The notes below the pieces were generated by a model. It did not search any database, was not told the origin of the DNA, and saw only the letters and a program-made list of their open reading frames with translations. This document shows positions 33,061-44,828 of a stretch of 64,000 bases of DNA, piece by piece (the stretch's first letter is position 1; the number at the start of each line of letters is the position of its first letter). Both the position numbers and the translations under genes were made by a program. This DNA is from Stictocephala bisonia (Eukaryota; Arthropoda; Insecta; Hemiptera; Membracidae), in NCBI GenBank assembly GCA_035578905.1, contig JAQJVL010000323.1, positions 496,001 to 560,000 on the forward strand, in the 5' to 3' direction.

Positions 33061-34878
33061 AGTAGAGAGTGAACTGCTGTGTAAGGCTCCATTTTAACTA
33101 ACTAGACAGCGAACTACGGTGTGAAGCCTATTTTAACTAACTAGACAGTGAACTACGCTGTGATGCCTATTTTAACTAACTAGACAGCGAACTACGGTGT
33201 GAAGCCTATTTTAACTAACTAGAGAGCGAACTACGGTGTGAAGCCTATTTTAACTAACTAGACAGCGAACTACGGTGTGAAGCCTATTTTAACTAACTAG
33301 ACAGTGAACTACGCTGTGATGCCTATTTTAACTTACTAGACAGCGAACTACGGTGTGAAGCCTATTTTAACTAACTAGAGAGCGAACTACGGTGTGAAGC
33401 CTATTTTAACTAACTAGACAGCGAACTACGGTGTGAAGCCTATTTTAACTTACTAGACAGCGAACTACGGTGTGAAGCCTATTTTAACTAACTAGAGAGC
33501 GAACTACGGTGTGAAGCCTATTTTAACTAACTAGAGAGCGAACTACGGTGTGAAGCCTATTTTAACTAACTAGAGAGCGAACTACGCTGTGATGCCTATT
33601 TTAACTAACTAGACAGTGAACTACGCTGTGATGCCTATTTTAACTTACTAGACAGCGAACTACGGTGTGAAGCCTATTTTAACTAACTAGAGAGCGAACT
33701 ACGGTGTGATGCCTATTTTAACTAACTAGACAGTGAACTACGGTGTGAAGCCTATTTTAACTAACTAGAAAGTGAACTACGCTGTGATGCCTATTTTAAC
33801 TAACTAGAAACTGAACTACGGTGTGAAGCCTATTTTAACTAACTAGACAGCGAACTACGCTGTGATGCCTATTTTAACTAACTAGACAGCGAACTACGCT
33901 GTGATGCCTATTTTAACTAACTAGACAGTGAACTACGGTGTGAAGCCTATTTTAACTTACTAGACAGCGAACTACGGTGTGAAGCCTATTTTAACTAACT
34001 AGACAGCGAACTACGGTGTGAAGCCTATTTTAACTAACTAGACAGCGAACTACGGTGTGAAGCCTATTTTAACTTACTAGAGAGCGAACTGCGGTGTGAA
34101 GCCTATTTTAACTTACTAGAGAGCGAACTACGCTGTGATGCCTATTTTAACTAACTAGACAGCGAACTACGGTGTGAAGCCTATTTTAACTAACTAGACA
34201 GTGAACTACGGTGTGAAGCCTGTTTTAACTAACTAGACAGCGAACTACGCTGTGATGCCTATTTTAACTAACTAGACAGCGAACTACGGTGTGAAGCCTA
34301 TTTTAACTAACTAGACAGCGAACTACGGTGTGAAGCCTATTTTAACTTACTAGAGAGCGAACTGCGGTGTGAAGCCTATTTTAACTTACTAGAGAGCGAA
34401 CTACGCTGTGATGCCTATTTTAACTAACTAGAGAGCGAACTACGCTGTGATGCCTATTTTAACTAACTAGACAGCGAACTACGCTGTGAAGCCTATTTTA
34501 ACTAACTAGAGAGCGAACTACGCTGTGATGCCTATTTTAACTAACTAGACAGTGAACTACGGTGTGAAGCCTATTTTAACTAACTAGAGAGCGAACTACG
34601 CTGTGATGCCTATTTTAACTAACTAGACAGTGAACTACGGTGTGAAGCCTATTTTAACTTACTAGAGAGCGAACTACGCTGTGATGCCTATTTTAACTAA
34701 CTAGACAGCGAACTACGGTGTGAAGCCTATTTTAACTAACTAGAGAGCGAACTACGCTGTGATGCCTATTTTAACTAACTAGACAGCGAACTACGGTTTG
34801 AAGCCTATTTTAACTAACTAGAGAGCGAACTGCGGTGTGAAGCCTATTTTAACTGACTAGAGAGCGAACTGCGGTGCC
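33061..34878. repeat. 39-bp tandem repeat, about 46 copies, two linked variants
   Basis: The unit is GAACTACGGTGTGAAGCC, then TATTTTAACTAACTAGACAG and C. Two haplotypes alternate irregularly: GGTGTGAAG and GCTGTGATG. The two variable bases nearly always change together. Independent variation is seen in TAGACAGCG, TAGAGAGCG and TAGACAGTG. TAG and TAA words in each unit close frames, so no long open frame arises. Confidence 0.96.
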
Positions 34879-35465
34879 AGTTATGTCCATAATAACTAAT
34901 TAGAGAGCTATTGAGAATAATTAAAGCGCATCGACGATCTTACTGGATCATGCAATAGTTACAATACAAATTGTGTAAAAATTATTTGGTAACGGGCGGG
35001 GCGGGAAACAGCGCACAGAGAAGGGATTACCAGCGTTAAATCCCCAATTATACAGTGGCAAGCTGTTTGTCGAGTTTTGGGGATTACAGTGTAGACTCTT
35101 GAGACATCTAACCAACCAAGGTGAAATGGCGAAGAAAGGTTTAACCTTTGAGTTAGGATGAGCTACTTTCAACTAAGCGTTAGAAATAACTCGAATAAAT
35201 ATTAGCCATTTTTATTCGATAGCCATTTAGCCATTTATGATATTCAGACTATGAAAATTATAGTTTTTAAGACATCTTTAAGCATAAGTTGGTTAGTTTA
35301 TAATTACTATGTTGAAAGTTAACTTTATCTAGCCTTAATATAAATAATGGTATAATACGTTATGAAACACATTATTTTAAATAAGGTGTTGATATAAGCG
35401 TCAATGCTAGTTTAATACTAGTTTTATTTTAAAACACTAACATTTTGTGGTTCTACATCATGAAC
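34879..35465. other. Non-coding gap
   Basis: A 74-codon minus frame at 34948-35172 starts at a non-ATG codon and is unrecognised. Otherwise AT-rich. Confidence 0.4.
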
Positions 35466-35496
<31 letters not shown>

Positions 35497-35497
35497 A
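35466..35497. repeat. (AT)n(GT)n microsatellite
   Basis: A run of about 11 AT units is followed by about 6 TG units. Confidence 0.95.
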
Positions 35498-35599
35498 GAA
35501 TACAAAGCAGAGCGGAATTCTATCAAAAACGTTTGTACTGACTGACATAATCAAAATGTAGGAAAAACATCATTGACAAACGACCACTTCAAACCACCT

Positions 35600-35850
35600 G
35601 TGAATAAACAGCTGTTTTGCAATGACAATCAGCTGTTCGAGACACGAATTACACTTGATATAGTTTCCCATCGTGTTAAAATGCCCACATGACAACGACT
35701 TACATTCAAACAAAACTTCTCGAGAAAACAGCTGACAACAATGACAGTAACGATCAGCTGATTCGACTCGGTGTTTTATTTGTGTTGTGCCACTGGGAAA
35801 CTAGATGATAGAACAAAGAAGGCAATGACCATTGCAGGCCAGCTGTGAAC
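35600..35850. promoter_or_regulatory. Cluster of five CAGCTG E-box hexamers
   Basis: CAGCTG occurs at 35609, 35630, 35729, 35755 and 35840. The first pair has the layout ACAGCTGTTTT, about 9 bp, CAATCAGCTGT, also seen at 3.62 kb. CAGCTG is bound by class A bHLH factors in animals. A regulatory role is only an inference, and the pair may instead be a mobile-element remnant. Confidence 0.3.
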
Positions 35851-35917
35851 GACGACTATCAGTTGATTTGGCGCCAGCGTTTTAGTTCCCAGCTTGTTAA
35901 AATGTTTTGAACCACTG

Positions 35918-36143
35918 GTTTCCGCTGAAGCAACAACTAATTCGACGCTGTCGACAATCTTTTATCACTTTACATTGTTGTGTTTATTGAGTTAGATTGA
36001 AAATAGCAACACTTTTGTAGAGAAAAGTTAGTTTCCGCTGAAGCAACAACTAATTCGACGCTGTCGACAATCTTTTATCACTTTACATTGTTGTGTTTAT
36101 TGAGTTAGATTGAAAATAGCAACACTTTTGTAGAGAAAAGTTA
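35918..36143. repeat. Tandem duplication of 113 bp
   Basis: 35918-36030 and 36031-36143 appear identical, beginning GTTTCCGCTGAAGCAACAAC and ending GTAGAGAAAAGTTA. The identity implies a very recent duplication or an assembly artefact. Confidence 0.95.
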
Positions 36144-37986
36144 CTGTTCTTAGTCTCGTGTTGGTGATAAACTGATTGCTGCACTATTTATGTTATATTT
36201 GCTAATTTGAATATTTGGAAGAGGCTGCTTGAAGACTTATAGTAAATGTCTTCCATATCTCTCAGTTGTTTTGTATTTAAACACTAATAATACTCTGTGA
36301 TCGTGAAGCTTTAGATACTAACAGATCACTCTCTAATACATACAAACAGTTTCTTGGAAAAACACATAATATATGTTGTCTCATACAATTATTTATTTGT
36401 AATTTTAAATTAAATATGTATTTACCGAATGCCTCAAAATTTTTAAATAGTAGGCCTAAATGTTTCAGTATAAGACGTATTTTTTTGTTTTAGGGATTTA
36501 GTTGTTAACATTTTTTAATGTTTGACTGTTGAAAAATTTTTTGAATGATAATTAATATATTTATATCTGCTCGTGCAATTGTATGCACTCAAAAATAAAA
36601 TTAATTATATATGTATTTCACCTTAATATACATAATCCAAAAACGATGTACTCACTTATCACAAAATATCCGCAAACAATGAACAGATTATGATGACATT
36701 TGGAGGAAAGTTAGCTTTTGTTTCATGAACACCTACTAAAAAAGGATTCTCGAAATTCCATTTCTAAGGCGTAGAAACAGTCCTCAACGTTTCCTTTTTT
36801 CCATAATAGTAACATTGGCAAACATTTATTTCGAACAGTTGATACAAAATGCTCAAACATGACACAAAAGCTTGGCTAAATTGGTTTTTAACGTCAAATG
36901 TTAATGTCATTTCTACTAACTCTGGCATGATTGCACTACTTTGTACCCACCCCTGAAATAGACTTATAGGGGTAAGGAATATGAAACTGTTATCCAGGAG
37001 AAAGGCAACAGGCTGAGCTTTTATATTAGTTTCATGGTTTAGAAATAACCACGTAGGGTAGTTAAGTAAGCGTATAAAACCACCCCGTAGCTAATCAAGG
37101 AATGTCGGCTAGTTTAATGTAAATATACATAACATAAACTCATGTCCCGTAAATTGTGCACCTGCCGTTGATATTAGATTTTATTTAAAATTCAAATTAC
37201 CATTACCAGTGTTCTTGGCTTGCACGGTAAAGTAGATAGACCGGTCACTAATGAAACGACCGCCCCCATCCCGCATATAGTCAGTCACGTTGTGGCAGGT
37301 AGTCATCGCCACTTCGATCAGCTGACAGCAACGCAGCTGGCGCATAGAGTAATGACAAAACATGTCATTCACTGCCACTCTGATTAAACGTTCGTTTTCA
37401 TTTAGTACAGGTAGCAAAAAGTTCCTAGACTTATTAGTTTCGATTTTGAAATATTCGTAAATATATTTCGATCCAAGTTGTAGTAATGATTAAAAAAGAG
37501 ATGACGTCATTTGGAGAATATATTTGTCTCTCCCAAGAGTTTAGATTTATTCATTGTAGTAATAAATGGACATGTGAGTTATGTTGTTTCATACAACTCG
37601 TAAATTTAGTATTTTACTAACATTTTTTAGGTATAATATTTTACGTCTTATTTTACACATATACACATTTATATTACATTGTTGTCCAACGTGGGAAGTA
37701 TTGTTCAGTAGTTTTTACTTCTCTTTGTCAGTTTTTTAATGTATTTTGTTTATACTGAGCAAAATATTACTTTCGGATGATGTGACTATTCACCTGTTGT
37801 AATAGTCACGTTTCTAATGGTTTCCATGGGATGAGGAGGAATAGCGTTTACAAAACTGTACACTGTGCACATCCATCAACCCGAGTATTCAGTAAGCACC
37901 CCCTCTCCCCACAGTTTCAAACATTACATATTGTAAGATCTTGTAAGCTGTCTTCTCTCATCAAGTATTTTAAGACGATCTAGATC
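36144..37986. other. AT-rich gap
   Basis: A 78-codon minus frame at 37181-37417 shows no domain. 36660-36850 shares a spaced word pattern (GAAAGTTAGCTTT, then AAAAGGATTCTCGAAA) with 62380-62530, suggesting old copies of one repeat. No gene recognised. Confidence 0.4.
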
Positions 37987-38060
37987 AGGGGTACTCAAAC
38001 ATTTTTGTACCACGACCCCTCGTGTGGAAATGAAAGCCTCGCGCATTTCTTTAATGTTGT
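37987..38060 (+). mobile_element. hAT-like terminus fragment
   Basis: CAGGGGTACTCAAACATTTT then GTACCACGACCCC is typical of the 5' end of hAT-type elements and their MITEs (CAGGGGT start). I could not locate a matching opposite end, so the extent is unknown. Confidence 0.35.
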
Positions 38061-38976
38061 CATGACAACTAGGAAGAGCTTTGGCCGTGGGTTGCCAGCA
38101 CAGTAACTAGCCCCGCCCATTACGTCATTAGCAGCAGTGACCATTACTTAGTTTTATTAAGACTAATTAATCAAGCTTAGTAGGATTAAATTAAATTGTT
38201 ATTAAGAAACTAATTAAATTAAATTAGCAATCAAACAAACTTGTTTAGTTCAATACAGTTATTTTTTCAACTAATACCTGTTTCTGAAGTTGAACACTCG
38301 AAGGCGGAAGTTTGTAACGTCCGTGAAATACGGCAGCTCAGCGATGGAACCCCTAGACGTAAGCCCAACTAAAGCTGGAAGTAGTGGATGGTAGTTGTCT
38401 TTGATTGGCTCGTGCAGGAATGTCGCCCCAACTATGTAAAGTGCACTTTATAGACCGGGGCGAGTCTTTAATATTGTCCATGTATGCAGTTGATGACGGC
38501 AATTATTGCAGTACCACAAACGTACATTAGCACTGGGCTATGATTCCCGTCACTGGGAACACATCAAGATAGATGGAGTGCACTAAAAGCTTTTAAATGA
38601 CGCAAACAGACTTCAAAAAATTCCGCAATATGACGGCGAATGCCGGAACGGATTATAATGAGGATTTCTTACAGATGCAAAAGACGTAATCTCGCAGGAA
38701 GTCATGCAGACAGGTGACTCAGAAGGAGTTACGGTTACGATAAAAACGTACCCTCTGGATCCCCCTAAAGTCAATTGGCGTTCGCGAGAAACGTTTTACT
38801 TCATTTTCAATAGTTCAGCAAACAACGTTATATCAATCTAATTTTTAGAATCATTGTCCTGATTTATTTCACTACTCGATTTTATGTTTGATAAAAATAC
38901 TGTTCTATATCAAAAGTTTTGAAACTATGGATTTATCAGTAGCATAAAAATGTGTCGGTAAAGTAACAGCTTATGA
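38061..38976. other. Non-coding gap
   Basis: 38280-38780 is less AT-rich than average and has short stretches without stops, but nothing long enough to call. It could be the interior of a decayed DNA transposon that begins at 37987. Confidence 0.35.
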
Positions 38977-40296
38977 TTTTGACTTAGTAGATTAGATAGT
39001 CTACTTCTGTAACTCAATCATTTTGACTTTGTAGATTAGATAGTCTACTTCAGTAACTCACTCATTTTGACTTAGTAGATTAGATAGTCTACTTCTGTAA
39101 TCACTCATTTTGACTTAGTAGATTAGATAGTCTACTTCTGTAACTCACTCATTTTGACTTAGTAGATTAGATAGTCTACTTCTGTTACTCACTCATTTTG
39201 ACTTAGTAGATTAGATAGTCTACTTCTGTTACTCACTCATTTTGACTTAGTAGATTAGATAGTCTACTTCTGTAACTCACTCATTTTGACTTAGTAGATT
39301 AGATAGTCTACTTCTGTAACTCACTCATTTTGACTTAGTAGATTAGATAGTCTACTTCTGTAACTCACTCATTTTGACTTAGTAGATTAGATATTCTACT
39401 TCTGTAACTCACTCATTTTGACTTAGTAGATTAGATAGTCTACTTCTGTAACTCACTCATTTTGACTTAGTAGATTAGATAGTCTACTTCTGTTACTCAC
39501 TCATTTTGACTTAGTAGATTAGATAGTCTACTTCTGTTACTCACTCATTTTGACTTAGTAGATTAGATAGTCTACTTCTGTTACTCACTCATTTTGACTT
39601 AGTAGATTAGATAGTCTACTTCTGTTACTCACTCATTTTGACTTAGTAGATTAGATAGTCTACTTCTGTTACTCACTCATTTTGACTTAGTAGATTAGAT
39701 AGTCTACTTCTGTAACTCACTCATTTTGACTTAGTAGATTAGATAGTCTACTTCTGTTACTCACTCATTTTGACTTACTAGATTAGATAGTCTACTTCTG
39801 TTACTCACTCATTTTGACTTAGTAGATTAGATAGTCTACTTCTGTTACTCACTCATTTTGACTTAGTAGATTAGATAGTCTACTTCTGTAACTCACTCAT
39901 TTTGACTTAGAAGATTAGATAGTCTACTTCTGTAACTCACTCATTTTGACTTAGTAGATTAGATAGTCTACTTCTGTTACTCACTCATTTTGACTTAGTA
40001 GATTAGATAGTCTACTTCTTTAACTCACTCATTTTGACTTAGTAGATTAGATAGTCTACTTCTGTTACTCACTCATTTTGACTTAGTAGATTAGATAGTC
40101 TACTTCTGTAACTCACTCATTTTGACTTAGTAGATTAAATAGTCTACTTCTGTTACTCACTCATTTTGACTTAGTAGATTAGATAGTCTACTTCTGTAAC
40201 TCACTCATTTTGACTTAGTAGATTAGATAGTATACTTCTGTTACTCACTCATTTTGACTTAGTAGATTAGATAGTCTACTTCTGTAACTCACTCAT
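38977..40296. repeat. 44-bp tandem repeat, 30 copies
   Basis: The unit is TTTTGACTTAGTAGATTAGA, TAGTCTACTTCTGT(A/T)ACTCA and CTCA. Copies are almost identical, with GTAAC/GTTAC the main polymorphism. Each unit carries a small dyad, AGTAGA..TCTACT, separated by 8 nt. There are no unique spacers, so it is a satellite and not a CRISPR-type array. Confidence 0.97.
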
Positions 40297-40789
40297 TCGT
40301 CAACAGATTAATGGATGCTTCTTAACCACCTCGCTGTCTTGTTAATGAGCTACTTTGTTACTTCTGTAGAAAGAATTTTATTGTTTCATGTCATGGGATA
40401 ATGTATTTACAATTTTATAAGAATAAAAAAATTATAAAGCTGTTCATCAGCGATAAATAATAATTAAATAATTCTATATTTTAACTCGTAATATCCTTTA
40501 GTTAATACTTTGAGAACATTTAATTAAATCATCAGAAAAACATAATTGTTTCTGGTTTCTGGTGATTATTGGTTAGAAACATTCTCATCATATTTCAAAC
40601 GAAAATTCATTACAGTGTTGTCCTCATTGCACGATTAGTGAAGTAAGTGTAAACTCGGTTAATAACGCAGAAATGTGTTGATAACAGGTCGCCAACTCAC
40701 GTAGCCTTAATTATCTATAGAGTATGAATTTCAATCATGTGGTGGGAATAACACTGGCGTATCACATTTAACCCAACATCACCACACAC
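40297..40789. other. AT-rich gap between two arrays
   Basis: Nothing recognised. Confidence 0.45.
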
Positions 40790-41930
40790 TGTGTCACAGC
40801 TGGAGCCCCCATCAGTCGAGTGATGGTTGTAACACTGGTACATCACATGTATACCAACATCATCACACACTGTGTCACAGCTGGAGCCCCCTTCAGTCGA
40901 GTGATGGTTGTAACACTAGCACATCACATGTATACCAACATCATCACACACTGTGTCACAGCTGGAGCCCCCTTCAGTCGAGTGATGGTTGTAACACTGG
41001 TATATCACATGTATACCAACATCATCACACACTGTGTCACAGCTGGAGCCCCCTTCAGTAGAGTGATGGTTGTAACACTGGCACATCACATGTATACCAA
41101 CATCATCACACACTGTGTCACAGCTGGAGCCCCCTTCAGTCGTGTGTTGGTGGAACACTGTCGCATCACTTGAGTACCAACATCATCACACACAGTCACA
41201 GCTGGAGCCCCCTTCAGTCGAGTGATGGTTGTAACACTGGTACATCACATGTATACCAACATCATCACACACTGTGTCACAGCTGGAGCCCCCTTCAGTC
41301 GAGTGATGGTTGTAACACTGGTACATCACATGTATACCAACATCATCACACACTGTGTCACAGCTGGAGCCCCCTTCAGTCGAGTGATGGTTGTAACACT
41401 GGCACATCACATGTATACCAACATCATCACACACTGTGTCACAGCTGGAGCCCCCTTCAGTCGAGTGATGGTTGTAACACTGGTATATCACATGTATACC
41501 AACATCATCACACACTGTGTCACAGCTGGAGCCCCCTTCAGTAGAGTGATGGTTGTAACACTGGCACATCACATGTATACCAACATCATCACACACTGTG
41601 TCACAGCTGGAGCCCCCTTCAGTCGTGTGTTGGTGGAACACTGTCGCATCACTTGAGTACCAACATCATCACACACAGTCACAGCTGGAGCCCCTTCAGT
41701 CCCGTGTTGGTGGAACACTGGCACATCACATGTATACCAACATCATCACACACTGTGTCACAGCTGGAGCCCCCTTCAGTCCCGTGTTGGTGGTAACACA
41801 TGTATACCAACATCGTCACAAACTGTGTCACAGCTGGAGCCCCTTCGTGTCGTTCACATCTACCTTCAGTCACACATGACATTTCAGTCGCTTGGTGGTG
41901 GAACACTGGCGCATCACATGAATACCAACA
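40790..41930. repeat. 81-bp tandem repeat, about 14 copies, with a 483-bp higher-order duplication
   Basis: The unit is ACATCACATGTATACCAACA, TCATCACACACTGTGTCACA, GCTGGAGCCCCCTTCAGTCG and AGTGATGGTTGTAACACTGG plus one base. A set of six units, one of them 78 bp, is repeated in the same order 483 bp downstream, as shown by the GGTATATCAC variant at about 41000 and 41483. The last copies, after about 41690, are diverged. Because 81 is a multiple of three and stop-free in some frames, frames of 117, 144 (plus) and 151 (minus) codons are by-products. Confidence 0.95.
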
Positions 41931-42132
41931 TCGCTTATTTTCAAAAGTGATGTTCTGTCATTTACTTCCTCAAGTATATCTTCGATTGTGCCTCTGTTTA
42001 TTCTACCTGAAGTTTTAATTCGTTGTTATTATTTTATTTATGTTACTATAAACATTACCACATTTCAGTTTCTTAGCCTTTGCTGTTAACATCATCAACG
42101 TACTTATCGAGTGTTAATTTTTGTTTTATTTA
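41931..42132. other. AT-rich spacer
   Basis: Nothing recognised. Confidence 0.4.
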
Positions 42133-42200
42133 CAGTATACTCCGGATAACCGAGGTTTTGCGGATATTCCAGGTTATCGGAGTTGTACCATAGTAACATT
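42133..42200 (+). mobile_element. pogo/Tigger-like terminus fragment
   Basis: TTTACAGTATACTCCGGATA then ACCGAGGTTTTGCGGAT and GGTTATCGGAG resembles the start of pogo/Tigger-type elements (CAGT start after TA, repeated CGGATAACCGA words). No opposite end was found. Confidence 0.35.
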
Positions 42201-42561
42201 TTGTTTCCATTTTATAGTTCCATTTTATTTTATAGTACTTGGTGTAGAACTTGACCACTGGTACTAAAAGTACAACGTTGGTTGATGCAGTAAAGGAGTT
42301 AGTACTCCAGCTGCAGTATGCACCGGCCGAGGTGCCTGACCTACGCCAACGGCGCGGACCTTGTGCGACCAGTTACAGCGTTATCACCACTCACTAGACC
42401 CGTTCCCCTGGCCTTGGCCGAGCATTCACCCTCCCCTCCTCGCTGGATAACTGGATTTCTGCACTTCTTTGTCAACGCCACGCCGACGGTTAAGTGTTGA
42501 CAGTCTGTGTGGTACATTTAAATATGGACTTATATTAAATATGCTGTTCATTTTTCACTTT
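42201..42561. other. Gap with a GC-rich patch
   Basis: 42315-42490 is GC-rich, with an open frame at 42318-42500 lacking any recognised domain and with a non-ATG-compatible context. No gene is called. Confidence 0.35.
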
Positions 42562-42668
42562 CTAAGAAATAATCGGCCTTAGTTTGTAACAATGACTACA
42601 TCTACAATAATTTGAAACCCATATTCGCCCATATCTTGACGATCGTCGACTTAAGAATCAATAAATAA
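42562..42668 (+). mobile_element. SINE family A copy, 3' tail only
   Basis: It holds CTTTCTAAGAAATAATCGGC, TTAGTTTGTAACAATGACTA and CCCATATTCGCCCATATCTT, ending in GAATCAATAAATAAAC. The head and middle are missing, as in a 5'-truncated retroposon. Confidence 0.7.
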
Positions 42669-43874
42669 ACTCATGTTATTAGCAGTCCTGACGTTTTTCC
42701 AACGTTCAACACTTCTCCATTTATTTTCATAAATACAAATTTAATAGCATCACTTTACTTTCAGTATCGCCTCATTGAGTATTCTTCATTTTTTTTTTTA
42801 AATGCATCAATCCAAACTTTTGTTGTTGTTAGGCTTAACTAAATATAGCGGAGAGTAAGCTATCGACGTATACTATTTGAAAGTAAACAATACTTTTTTT
42901 AATTAAGATGCTGTATAATTCATGCCGGCCCTATATCTTATAAAATTACATCGAATTTTTATTTTATTTTTAATGTAGTAGAATGATAGTGGTCGCTTAT
43001 TTACACAATAGACATTTATCGATTAGATAGTTGTTTGTGTAGCCAGCTTTTCATCTATTCGTAGATCTGAAGTAGCCCAAGTTTCTTGTAATAAAAAGAC
43101 TGAAGGTGGCCTAGTTCGGTTGTTGATGTTTGTGTACGTGACGTCATACGACACTTAAGTTAGTGACAAATGACGTCACGGGCCACCGATGACAGAGCAC
43201 TCTAGTGGACGTTATATCAAGTCTTCCAATTGCTCACTACTTTCGTTATTGTATTGGTTTTTCTCTTGATGTGTCATGTGAACGACATTTACATCTACTT
43301 GCAATATCGTTAGTTTGTAAAATATTAACGGAACGGTTATATCAAAATGTCTACGTCTCCGAATAATAAATGAATCATAATATATAGCACAAAATAAAAA
43401 TTGAAATTATTTTATAATATGTTAAACATAAGTAGAATACTTCGAAATGTAGATTAATGAAAAGGAGTAGCATTAGGCTATATTAGAAGTACACAAACTA
43501 TAAGAGGGCTTAAATAAGTTTAAGCAAAGTTTGTGATTTTTGTTTATTTTTGATTAAGAAATGAATGAAAGATCATTTGATCGTCCCGAATTTCTGTTGG
43601 CCATTTTGAAGTTCTGGAAGAAAGTCCCTAATTGCTTAACCAAACAAGTGGAATTTAAAATAATTCTAGTGATTTTGTTTTTATTTGTAAGAGAATAACG
43701 TTAATTATATTTCAAATTGTAGATTTACTTACAGATTTAGGCACATAAATTACATTGTTTGGGCTACCTAAACATATGACGTGAATTGACCACTTGAGAC
43801 ATATGAAACAATCAATTTTTGCACACGTTAGTCATCTGACAAGTGTTTGTAAACAAAAGTCTGTTGTTTATATC
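42669..43874. other. Upstream region of the protease homolog gene
   Basis: AT-rich with no repeat array. No clear TATA box could be chosen. The gene's open frame extends upstream of its preferred start to about 43794 with another in-frame ATG at 43803. Confidence 0.4.
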
Positions 43875-44828
43875 ATGGGTGTTTTAGAACAATGCGTGTT
43901 ATCGACGTGTTTATTGGTAAGTTTCTGGGCGGAGACAAGAGACATACGCTTGTCGCAACCGCCGGATTCCTCGGGTAACGTAGCCAGTTACTCCTTTCCC
44001 TCTCTTGGAGCGTACAACTTCATGGCAGTGTTGACGAGTAAGGCTGGGGTGTGTTCCGGTGTCCTAGTGGCTAAGGAGTGGGTTCTCAGCGCCGCCCACT
44101 GTTTCTACTTCAGGGAGAAAGCGATCGGGCCAGGGGATGTGCGCGTCGTCGCTGGAATCATAAACTACGAGTACCCCAGTGCGTATAAGCAGGAGTCAAT
44201 GAGCAAGAAGATCTACATCCACCCGAACTTCAAGTATAGAGTTCCGTCCAAGTACGACGTGGCACTGGTGATGCTACAGGACCCCTTTGAGTTCACGAAA
44301 AACGTGGGCAGCGTGGCTGTGGCGGGAGACGAGTGGCCGCAGAACTCCAACGGGTCCTGGTGCATGGCCCTCGGGTTCGGCGGGTACATGAGCACGGCTC
44401 CAACCTCCTCGGACCTCAAGGCGTGGAACATGACTGCCGAGCACGGTAAAGAGGCGTGCCCCTGCTCCCTACAGTTCCAGTCCAAGAGACTCGTGTGTGT
44501 CAAGGAGCAGAACAACCCTCTGATGTGCCAAGGGGATGATGGTGGTCCTCTGGTCTGTGGCTCCGTCGTCCGTGCTATCGGGCATATGGTCTGGGACAGA
44601 GTCGCATGTGACGAGGCCACCTACCCTACTCCCAAGTGCGCCCGTGGACCAGACCATGCATTGACCACGTACACTTTCCTCTGCCCCTTAGCTGACTGGA
44701 TGCACGAAATTGTTGAGATAATTCCTCCTAAACCATACTCCTGTGGTGGCCCATCATTGTCGCCGACTGTATTCGTTACTGTATTTTCCACTTTTATCTT
44801 TTTTATTTTAAAATTCTTTAAGAAATAA
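43875..44828 (+). CDS. Catalytically dead serine protease homolog (trypsin/chymotrypsin fold), single exon
   Basis: The 317-residue protein has a signal peptide (hydrophobic run around residues 7-19, likely cut after Phe-Trp-Ala) and one S1-family domain. His75 sits in WVLSAAHC with the Cys60-Cys76 pair, and Asp128 in KYDVALVML. The nucleophile position is Asp222, because the motif reads CQGDDGGPLVC instead of GDSGG. The N-terminal IVGG activation site is also missing. It should therefore be a non-proteolytic homolog, a class known in insects as cofactors or binding proteins in immunity and development. Residue 189 (chymotrypsin numbering) is Leu, not Asp. N-glycosylation sequons are at Asn159 and Asn185. 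A hydrophobic stretch near residues 297-313 followed by KFFKK suggests a C-terminal membrane anchor. I chose the ATG at 43875 because it places the signal peptide first; ATG 43803 is the alternative. The coding part is far more GC-rich than its surroundings. It is intronless, so a retrocopy or decaying gene is possible, though the frame is intact. Confidence 0.88.
   Translation: MGVLEQCVLSTCLLVSFWAETRDIRLSQPPDSSGNVASYSFPSLGAYNFMAVLTSKAGVCSGVLVAKEWVLSAAHCFYFREKAIGPGDVRVVAGIINYEYPSAYKQESMSKKIYIHPNFKYRVPSKYDVALVMLQDPFEFTKNVGSVAVAGDEWPQNSNGSWCMALGFGGYMSTAPTSSDLKAWNMTAEHGKEACPCSLQFQSKRLVCVKEQNNPLMCQGDDGGPLVCGSVVRAIGHMVWDRVACDEATYPTPKCARGPDHALTTYTFLCPLADWMHEIVEIIPPKPYSCGGPSLSPTVFVTVFSTFIFFILKFFKK

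Noticed and set aside
38977..40296. CRISPR-like array of regular repeats
   Set aside because: The repeat is continuous with no unique spacers, there are no cas genes and the context is eukaryotic. It is a satellite.
40820..41656. Frames of 117-151 codons, some Cys- and His-rich
   Set aside because: They are by-products of the 81-bp repeat (27 codons per unit). Opposite strands are equally open.
43794..43874. Upstream extension of the protease homolog by 27 codons
   Set aside because: The frame is open but begins at TTG. The internal ATG at 43803 would bury the signal peptide about 25 residues inside, so 43875 was preferred.
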